Assembly: GCA_023105745.1 (NCBI GenBank)
Contig: JALGQZ010000014.1
Span: forward strand, 9,047,888 to 9,111,887
Length of the DNA: 64,000 bases
Reading direction: 5' to 3'
From: Austropuccinia psidii
Taxonomy: Eukaryota; Basidiomycota; Pucciniomycetes; Pucciniales; Sphaerophragmiaceae
This document shows positions 56,701-64,000 of the stretch, one piece after another. The notes below the pieces were generated by a model, which was not told where the DNA came from, ran no database searches, and saw nothing but the letters and a program-made list of their open reading frames with translations. Both the position numbers and the translations under genes were made by a program. Every line of letters begins with the position of its first letter. Within the stretch, counting starts at the first letter, position 1.

Positions 56701-58018
56701 TCAAAGAAGTGAAATATTGCTCCACACAGGTGCAACAGCCCCATAGTTATTATGATCCTTGTTCCAACAATAATGATGATACCCAGTGCTGACAAGTGCA
56801 AGCTGGAAGTTATGGTAAAATACCATATAAATCAACTTGTGGAGTGGATTTTGCCACAGGTTCTCCCAGTCCCAAGTTAATTGATTTAGTTCTAACTTGT
56901 AGGGCTCATTTTCACAGTAGCTTTGGCAACCCTGATACTGAACCTGAGTGGATGGCTTATTGAAAACATAGTTGAGGACATATCTGAGATTACAAGAGAC
57001 TTGCAGCGCAAATTCATGTTCTTCTGTGCTGAGTGGTGCCAGTAGTGAGGAAAAATTCTTATCCTGAGCTTTAAGTAGGAACAGTAAATGGGTGTGTACA
57101 GCTGATCCCATCCCATGGACATTATCAGGAAGTTCTGCTTTCACCCATCTTTGTTGGTCTTTATGGCTTGCACTTTTTGCCACATTGTCAGCTTTTCCAG
57201 CCTGGTTCCTTTGCTGTCTCATCTCGGATTGATTGAGCATACTCTGGGTAATGGGCATTTGAGGGTGGGTTAACTCACTATTTGCCCTAGTGCCCTCCTC
57301 ATGCACCATGAAATTTTCCCTCCTTGGTTCACAATTTGTTTCACTTTGAGTCAGAGACATGTTCTCATCCTCATCATTGACGTCTTTCTCTGTAGATGAA
57401 CTGGCATGACCTGTGCTTAGTTTGGAGGCATATGGATGATGACATCTAGTGGAATTTTCTTCATGGACCACAGGCAAAGATTCATTAAGCTCATCACCTG
57501 CCATGCAAATTGTCAGTTAACAAATCAAATAAATTCATAAAGACTGAACATACTCACAATTTTCAATTGGCTCCTGAGATTGGACTGACTTGCCTTTAGG
57601 TGCCATATCTAACCACTGAAAGAAAAATATCAGATTGTGAAAAAGGTTACATTCAAGATTAAAATGACTTACTTTGACAAAGGGTCAATCCTGGATTTCC
57701 CTCCAAAAGACCACTTTGAGTAACCTTTTCCAATGGTCTTTTTTGTCACCCACCATCAACCTGTTTTTTATGGCCCACATGAACCTGAGATCCTGATGGC
57801 TGTTAACTTCCTCCAAAGGGTTCCTGGGACTCCAAAGTATTCTGACCAGGATTAAGGAATAATTCACGTGGGAATTTGGACTGTGGATTAGCCTTTGATG
57901 AAATTTATGGAGTTCTTCCTGGTCCCTCAGACACCTGCATTTGTGTATTAGTGGTATTTGGGGGAATAGGAGTGAAAGAAATATTTGTTATTTACCAAGT
58001 GCTGGAAGTTTGAGCCAT
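56701..58018 (-). CDS. Four-exon gene of unknown function, one in-frame TGA
   Basis: Exons on the minus strand: 58018-57996, 57934-57673, 57615-57558 and 57497-56701, total 1140 nt or 379 codons plus stop. Introns of 61, 57 and 60 bp have donors GTAAAT, GTAAGT and GTGAGT and acceptors GCAG, TCAG and GCAG, all in phase. The start is ATG GCT CAA at 58018. The first part is rich in charged and aromatic residues (RILWSPRNPLEEVNSHQDLR), the middle is Ser/Glu/Asn-rich and polar, and the end is aromatic-rich (YMVFYHNFQLALVSTGYHHY). Codon 91 is TGA, between QD and PFVK. If the gene is functional it needs readthrough, or the copy is a recent pseudogene. I do not recognise the family; no transposon motif is visible. 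Confidence 0.6.
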
Positions 58019-59145
58019 CACTATACCCACATCAATGTTCAGATGTGATACATTAATTCGGTATGCAATAGGGGCTGTGAGTGGAATGTTGGGACTCATT
58101 TGTGACTGTGTTTCAACATGGTCTATGCTAGATTAACTATCTGAGTGATGAAAAGACCCTGAACAGGGTTTAAGTGGGTTGGAAGATGACATAAGAGGTA
58201 GAAAACTACAGTAATATTTTGAGCTTGGTAAAACAGCTCAGTATTATGATAAAATAGAGTGATCTTGGATGAAAGATTGCAAATGTATAATGGACAAATT
58301 TTATAAATAGTTGGAACAAAGTCTCTCATGCAAGTCTAATAAAACTATTTTTAGGAGAATTCACCCTGCCTATTTTCAAGCTCCTGCTCTTTTGTCAGAA
58401 ACCACACTTCACAGCTCACCATCATATAATTTGATATTTCCTTTATCTCAAAGGGGACAAATTGCACATAGTTAATCAGATTTAATAAATAATTCCAGAC
58501 CACTTTCATGCCCCCTGCCCATTGTCAAGTTTTGTGGATTATCCAAACTGGCAATGGATGCATCAGAATTCCCCAGAATTTTATATCTCTATAAGGGTAT
58601 ATTTATGAAGGATTTACCCACAAAAGAGACATCAACTTTGCATGAAAGGCAAGAAACTCTAAATCACATTCTAACCAATTAAAAGCCCCCTGCACTCAGA
58701 GCAAATACCAAGACTTTAGCTGCACTTCAAAAAATCATTCAATAGAGCTATATACTTATTTCTGGAATCAGGCTTAAGCCATGTATGATTCCGTGCCAGT
58801 TTACATGGTTTAAATGTTAATCCCTGCAATTAAATGGCAACACATCACTAATGGAACCCCCTAAATGGTCAAATCCACTTTATCTTCATGTGTAAATAAA
58901 CTATAATATGTACACACATGGTGCAGCAAGGCATTTTACCCAAGTAAACTCCTAACCAATTCCCCCATCAAGATGTGACACATTATGCTTTATCCCCTTG
59001 AGGTCACCCACCCTTACAAATGGTATAAAATCCTCCACTGGCTTAAAACATATCCCCCATAATGAATAATCACTCAACATTTTCCCAAATAATCAATCTG
59101 CTAAGAAATTGCATATAAACCATAGATATTTAAAGAAATTCCAAT
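58019..59145. other. Intergenic, upstream of the four-exon gene
   Basis: AT-rich, no gene recognised. A 68-codon minus-strand frame at 58123-58329 has no supporting feature. The promoter of the gene at 58018 should lie at the left end of this stretch, but no clear TATA element was seen. Confidence 0.45.
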
Positions 59146-60948
59146 TGTAAGGTGTGGATATGAAAGTTTAAGTATAAATCAAGTACTTTTCCTGGCCTGA
59201 AAATTTGTATAAGGTAAAATTGATTAAAAATAGTATGAAATAAGATTTTTAAGAGAAAACACCCCAATTTTTTTGTTTTTACTTTTATAAGTATAAAAAA
59301 AATACTATTTTAAAGATATATTGTCTTACCAACAATGGAAATTTAACTGAAAATACTCTACAAGAGACATTTAAGGCTACAAAACAAATTTCTTCAAGAG
59401 AAATTTCAATTAAAATTAATTTAGAAAAGAACTGAAGACAATTAATATAATAACAGAGTCTTTAAAAAGAGTATCAAAGAGAAAACAGACCCAAAACTTA
59501 CCAGAGTGAATTTGGAAACAAAGTGACAAGGCTAACAGTGATGAAAGATGCTTTAATTCACTTGAGGGGTGGTTCAAGGTAAAAATGATTATAAGAGTTA
59601 CAAAAAATAATTATAATGATTTTTGAAAATTTTTAGAAGGTTTGTAATGATTTAGGAAGGTTGTTGGGAATCTTCTATTGATAGTTTTAACAGTGTTTGA
59701 ACTAATTATAAAAGGAATAGATTCTAACATGAAGAGAAAAGTGGGGCAAAGAAGACATTTATTTATAGCCATAAATTCTCTTGCTCCAAAAGTAAAACTT
59801 GCTCCTGTCAGTGGTGGAAAACACTATGACAACAGAAAAGCCAATTCTGACATCATTGAACCCTGGTTAAGACCAAAAAGGGCTGGTTTTGCCCATTTTT
59901 TGCTATTTGCAGCCATTTTGGACCCACAAATGAGCCATTGCTATAGTAATACCTGGCTTTAAGCCTTCAAAACACGTCAGAATGTGTGTAAGAGACTTGA
60001 AAATCAGTTAAGAATGCTTTTAAAATGTTTGTTTTAGCTTAAGGGTAGTTTTAACCTCTTGGCAACAGTTAAAGCTGCCCTGGTTGGTATCAAAACCTCA
60101 TCATCAATTGAGACGCAGACACTGTGACTCAATTCCAGGCCAAAAGTGATAAAAGTTTGCATGGACTTTGACATCTCATGCCTGTCAGAAAGGAATTTGG
60201 GGTCTGGCTCCCCCTTAGAGCCAAGCTTCCTTTCCCCCCCAGAATTAATCTTTCCAATTTATTTTTTCTTTAATTCCTCATCATGTACTATACTTATAAT
60301 TTACATATGTAATTCAATAGAATTTTTACAGTACATCACTGTATTAATTGATACCTCATATGTAAATTCAAGTTCACTTTTGCAATACATGTGCCAGTTT
60401 TGACATTTCAATTGAAAATACTTCAATTCCGCATAACTTCTAAACTACACAAAAACCTTAATTTTGACACAAAAATTGATTGTTAACACCAAATTATATG
60501 TGAATAAAATTAAGTTTTTGAGGATTTTCAACTATTGTACATGAAATACTGAAAACCTAATTTAAGTTTAATTAGAGTTGAGTTACAGAAATTGTACCCA
60601 GAGGTGACCCCACCTTATTTTTTATGAGGAGTCCAATTGTGAAATAATTTTCATATGTTTATTTGTAGAATAAAAATTTATAATAAGTTCTATTTGAATT
60701 TTTTTCAGAAATATTTCAACTTTGGTATTCTTTTTAAAATCATTTTTATTAATTTTTTCAAGTAAGAATTTTTTCAAAATTATAAATTTCAATGTATTTT
60801 TCTCTTTGAATTATAATTAAATTTTCATTTTTGTGTATAAACCTATGTTTATATTTTCAATTTTTTGTTTCTATAATATAAATAAATTTATTTCATTTAT
60901 AATTGTATCTTGTTTTATTATTTGTGGTTTTTTGGATAACTGAAAATA
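59146..60948 (-). mobile_element. Older G1 LTR, interrupted by a G1 insertion
   Basis: It starts TGTAAGGTGTGGATATGAAA (59146) and matches G1 LTRs throughout with many substitutions. It stops at TGAAAATA (60948), about 15 bp short of the normal GGCTCACA end, exactly where the next LTR begins. The missing end should lie beyond the window, after the inserted element. Confidence 0.88.
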
Positions 60949-62765
60949 TGTAAGGTGTGGATATGAAGCTTTGATAAGATAGCAAGTACTTTCCCTATCC
61001 TCAAAATTTGTATAAGGTAGCATTCTTTAAAAAGAGTAAGAAATAGTATATTGAAAGAGAAGGAATGCCAATTTTTATTGTTTGTTAGCTTTATAAGTAT
61101 AAAACAATAATATAATAAAAATTTATTGTTTTACAAACAATAAAGATTTATCCAAAAATACTCTACAAGAGATATTTAAGACTACAAAAGAAATTTCTTC
61201 AAGAGAAAGTACAATTGTAATTGATTGAACAAAGGACTGAAAGCAATTGATTAGAGAACAGAGTCTTTTTAAAAAGATATTTAAAGAGAAAACAGGCCCA
61301 AAAGTGACCAGAGTGAATTTGGAAACAAAGTAACAAAGTTAACAGTGATGAAAAATGCTTTAATTCACTTTTGGGGTGGTTAGGGGTAAAAATGATTATA
61401 ATTGTTACAAAAAATTATTATAATGATTTTTTCACATGGTTAAACGTTGAAAATGATTTAAGAAAGGTGGTTGGAATATTCTATTGATTGGCTTAACAGA
61501 GTTTAAACTAATTATAAGAGGAAAATATTCTAACATGAAGAGAAAAGTGGGGCAAAGAAGAAATTCTTTTATAGCCACCAATTTTCTTACTCCAAAAGTA
61601 GAATTTAAGCTTGTCAGTCGTGAAAACAGTCTGAAAACAGAAAAGCCAATTATGGCATCATTGAACCCTGGTTTAGACCAAAAAGGGGCTGGTTTAAGCC
61701 ATTTTAGACCCTTAAATCAGCCATTACTATAGCAATACCTGGTCTAAATCCTTCAAAACATGTCAGAATTTGTGTAAGTGGCGTAGAAACCAGTCAAAAC
61801 TGTTTTTACTAATATTGTTTTAACTTAAGGGTGCTTTTACCCTCTTGGCAGCAGTTAAAACTACCCTGGTTGGTATCAAAACCTCATCATCAATTGAGTC
61901 ACAGACCCTGTGACTCAATTCCAGGCCAAAAGTAATGAAATTTTGAGTGGATTTTGAAATCTCATGCCAGTAAGAAAGGATTTTGGGGGTCTAGCTCCCC
62001 CTTAGAGCTAGAGGGTCTTTTTCTCCCCAGAATTAATCTTTCCAATTGATTTTATCTTTAACTCCTCATCATGTAATACAATTATAATTTACACATGTAA
62101 TTCAATTGAGTTTTGAATTACACATCTGTAATAATTGATACCTTATATGTAAATCAAAGCTCACTTATGTAATACACGCACACATTTTGACATTGAAATT
62201 GAATTCAATTGAAAATACTTCAATTCCTCATAACTTCTACACTAAACACAACACCTCAATTTTAACACAAAAATTGATGGTTAACACCACATGTGGTGTG
62301 AATTAAATTAAGGTTTTGAGTATTTTCATATTTTTGTACAAAAAATATTAAAAACTTAATTTAAGATTATTTAGGGTTGAGTTACAGAAATTTCATCCAG
62401 AGGTGACCCCAATTTATTTTTTATGAGGAATCCAATGGTGTGATAGTTTCTTAATGTTTATTCATTGGCTAAAAATTCATAACATATTTCATATAACTCT
62501 TTACCAAAAAATATTTTAATTTCACAATTTTTATTAAGATTGATTTTTACTTAAGTTTTACAAGTAAAAGTGTAATTTCACAATGTTGAATTTTATTGTA
62601 ATTTTATTTTTAAATTATACTAAAATTTTAATTTTGAAATATAAATTTGTATTTATATTTCAACTTTCTTTTTTAAAATATAAATTAAATAAATTTATTT
62701 ATATTTGTATCTTGATTTATCATTTGTGGTCTTTTGGGTATATGAAAATACCTCTAAGGCTCACA
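60949..62765 (-). repeat. 3' LTR of the second G1 element
   Basis: 1817 bp, TGTAAGG to GGCTCACA on the plus strand, followed by the G1 polypurine tract at 62766-62777 (minus-strand AGGGGGAGGGAA). Confidence 0.9.
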
Positions 62766-62781
62766 TTCCCTCCCCCTAAAA

Positions 62782-63125
62782 AAGTAATATTCCTTTGTAA
62801 TATTGTTATTTCTAGTGTGGCTGAACCTTCTGAGACGTTTAGTAACTCCAGGTATGTATTTTTCTGGTAACCATTCATCTTCACAAGTTAGGTCACTGTA
62901 CCTAACAAGGTATTCCCTTACTTTGTTGGTTGTCAACTCTCTTTGTTTGAGAACTTTGGTAATTTTCTTACTTCCAGATGACTCAATAGGAGTTATAACT
63001 TGTGGAACTTTATTCCTCAAGGGAAATCTTTCAGCATCACTAGATTTATATGGCTTTATCAAGCTCAATGGAAATGTAGGATGCTTATTGCTAAGTTCTT
63101 CAGATAACTCTACTTCAACAGCATT
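62782..63125 (-). CDS. G1 integrase C-terminus and chromodomain
   Basis: Continuation of integrase after a TAA near 63125-63123, in the same reading frame: NAVEVELSEELSNKHPTFPL, SLIKPYKSSDAERFPLRNKV, a linker (PIESSGSKKITKVLKQREL) and the chromodomain REYLVRYSDLTCEDEWLPEK with a basic tail. The same linker, from PIE-SSG/TSG onward, is what the deleted copy at 7793 retains. This places the right edge of its deletion in the integrase-chromodomain linker. Confidence 0.75.
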
Positions 63126-63980
63126 TTATCCAGGAAGGGCCATAATAACAAAAGGTCCTGCAAAGGAGTCTTTCAGCTTTTTACATCCTTTGATGTTATT
63201 GAAGTTAGTGGTGGATACAAGAACTAAATCCCCTACTTTTAAATCTGGAGTTGCATGTGTTTTATCCCATTTTCCCTTAGCACATGCAAAAGAGTCTTCC
63301 ATGCACCTTACTGCATGCTTTATAGCTTTGTCTAGCATTCCCTTGAAGCTGGCAGCTGTGGGGTGTATTTCAATCAAATCTTTCCTCAAGGAATCTTGAG
63401 GTAATTTGGGGTTCCATCCCTTTTCTAGGATAGCAGGAGTTTGATTGGTACTGGAATGAATTGATGTTTTATATGCCAATTCCAGTGCTGGAGAAAGAGT
63501 GCACCAATCATGGGTAAATCCATAACAATCTTTGAGTTCAAGGCCATATGGACAAGATCTTCTGACCATGTCCTCTAAGGTATGGATAATTGTTTCAGCT
63601 AGACCATCAGCTTGTGGGTGGTAGGCTGTAGAGAAGGACAGCTTAGTGCCAAATAATTGGTGAAGATTTGCCCATAGTGCTGAAGTGAATTTGGGATCCC
63701 TGTCACTAATGATATTTGTAAATGTGCCGGTCCATGAAACTACTCTATTCCATATCAAAAGAGCTGTATCCATGGCTCTATCATCCTTGTGACATGGTAA
63801 AAAGATTTGAGTTTTACTGAATCTGTCTACAATTACTAGGAAAGCATTATAACTTCTGTCACTGCCAGGTGGTAGGCCAGTCACCCAATCCATATGGACA
63901 ATTTCCCATCGTCTGCTGGTTCTTGGATTTTCATCATATTTCCAAGTCTCCTGCCAGTGGATTTCTTTGCCTTTTGGCAT
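63126..63980 (-). CDS. G1 integrase core
   Basis: 284 codons open on the minus strand. The DDE core is intact: MDWVTGLPPGSDRSYNAFLV with the first Asp, [20 protein letters not shown] with the second, and AYHPQADGLAETIIHTLE with the Glu. EKGWNPKLPQDSLRKDLIEI and KVGDLVLVSTTNFNNIKG follow towards the C-terminal domain. A TAA directly after ALPG separates it from the chromodomain part. RT and gag lie outside the window. It catalyses strand transfer of element DNA into chromatin. Confidence 0.85.
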   Translation of the reverse strand: MPKGKEIHWQETWKYDENPRTSRRWEIVHMDWVTGLPPGSDRSYNAFLVIVDRFSKTQIFLPCHKDDRAMDTALLIWNRVVSWTGTFTNIISDRDPKFTSALWANLHQLFGTKLSFSTAYHPQADGLAETIIHTLEDMVRRSCPYGLELKDCYGFTHDWCTLSPALELAYKTSIHSSTNQTPAILEKGWNPKLPQDSLRKDLIEIHPTAASFKGMLDKAIKHAVRCMEDSFACAKGKWDKTHATPDLKVGDLVLVSTTNFNNIKGCKKLKDSFAGPFVIMALPG

Positions 63981-64000
63981 CTGTCACAGGTTTTGCAATA

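Larger units (their letters stand above)
60949..64000 (-). mobile_element. Second G1 element, runs off the window
   Basis: 3' LTR 60949-62765, polypurine tract, chromodomain and integrase on the minus strand, continuing to the right. It inserted into the older G1 LTR. The five bases before it are AAATA, which should recur after its other end. It supplies the integrase and chromodomain context missing from the deleted G1 copy at 5735. Confidence 0.88.

Noticed and set aside
58123..58329. 68-codon minus-strand frame upstream of the four-exon gene
   Set aside because: Not needed by the gene model, which starts at 58018, and has no splice link or motif.
1..64000. tRNA, rRNA or other structural RNA genes
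   Set aside because: No cloverleaf with conserved A and B box sequence and no rRNA core segment was noticed; a covariance-model scan would be decisive.

Overview
The window is repeat-dominated, AT-rich nuclear DNA from a fungus. Three things point to a basidiomycete, most plausibly a rust (Pucciniales): chromodomain-type Ty3/Gypsy elements, a Tnp2-type CACTA element, and short introns of about 57-68 bp with GTRAGT-like donors and CAG acceptors. This is inferred from gene families and intron style, not from a species match. No rRNA or tRNA gene was seen. Almost everything belongs to mobile elements; the only candidate host gene lies at 56701-58018.

Layout. Family names G1 to G4 are mine. 1-503 is a partial G1 LTR. 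504-3570 is non-coding, with a GGCC-rich block and a 200-bp duplication. 3571-40887 is one old, decayed Gypsy element (G3, plus strand) spread out by insertions. Its left LTR is 3571-5464, gag is split by a young complete G1 element (5735-12846, TSD AGTTG), and protease and spacer run to about 17.2 kb. A large block of foreign DNA follows: tandem repeats, an inverted G3-type LTR (18854-21049), a small LTR element G4 (21142-23649, TSD GTACT) and a CACTA transposon (24697-32629). RT, RNase H and integrase resume at 33.67 kb. The integrase is split by a solo G1 LTR (36490-38301, TSD AGATT), and the right LTR is 38727-40887.

41432-51125 is a nearly complete chromodomain Gypsy element (G2, minus strand). 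It abuts a head-to-head, chimeric and broken G2 relic (51126-54195), then a SNF2-helicase pseudogene (54210-55720). A four-exon gene of unknown function with one in-frame TGA lies at 56701-58018. The right end holds a G1 LTR (59146-60948) interrupted by a second G1 element (60949 to beyond the window) that retains integrase and chromodomain.

Main discovery candidate. G1 and G2 are clearly diverged, yet share a layout not found in textbook Gypsy elements. Between the 5' LTR and gag-pol each has a two-intron accessory gene (282 and 333 codons predicted). Its ATG is assembled across the first splice junction (A|TG). Its last exon is read in another frame through the N-terminal part of gag-pol. 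The only good gag-pol ATG lies inside the second intron, 14 or 20 nt from the acceptor. Splicing would therefore switch between accessory protein and gag-pol. A third, broken G2 copy keeps the second intron at the same 68-bp length.

Other notable points: the young G1 copy is an internally deleted element in which protease runs directly into the chromodomain; in-frame stops in the G1/G2 gag-pol genes are all TAG, while those in the CACTA transposase and the four-exon gene are all TGA; and nested insertions give a relative chronology.
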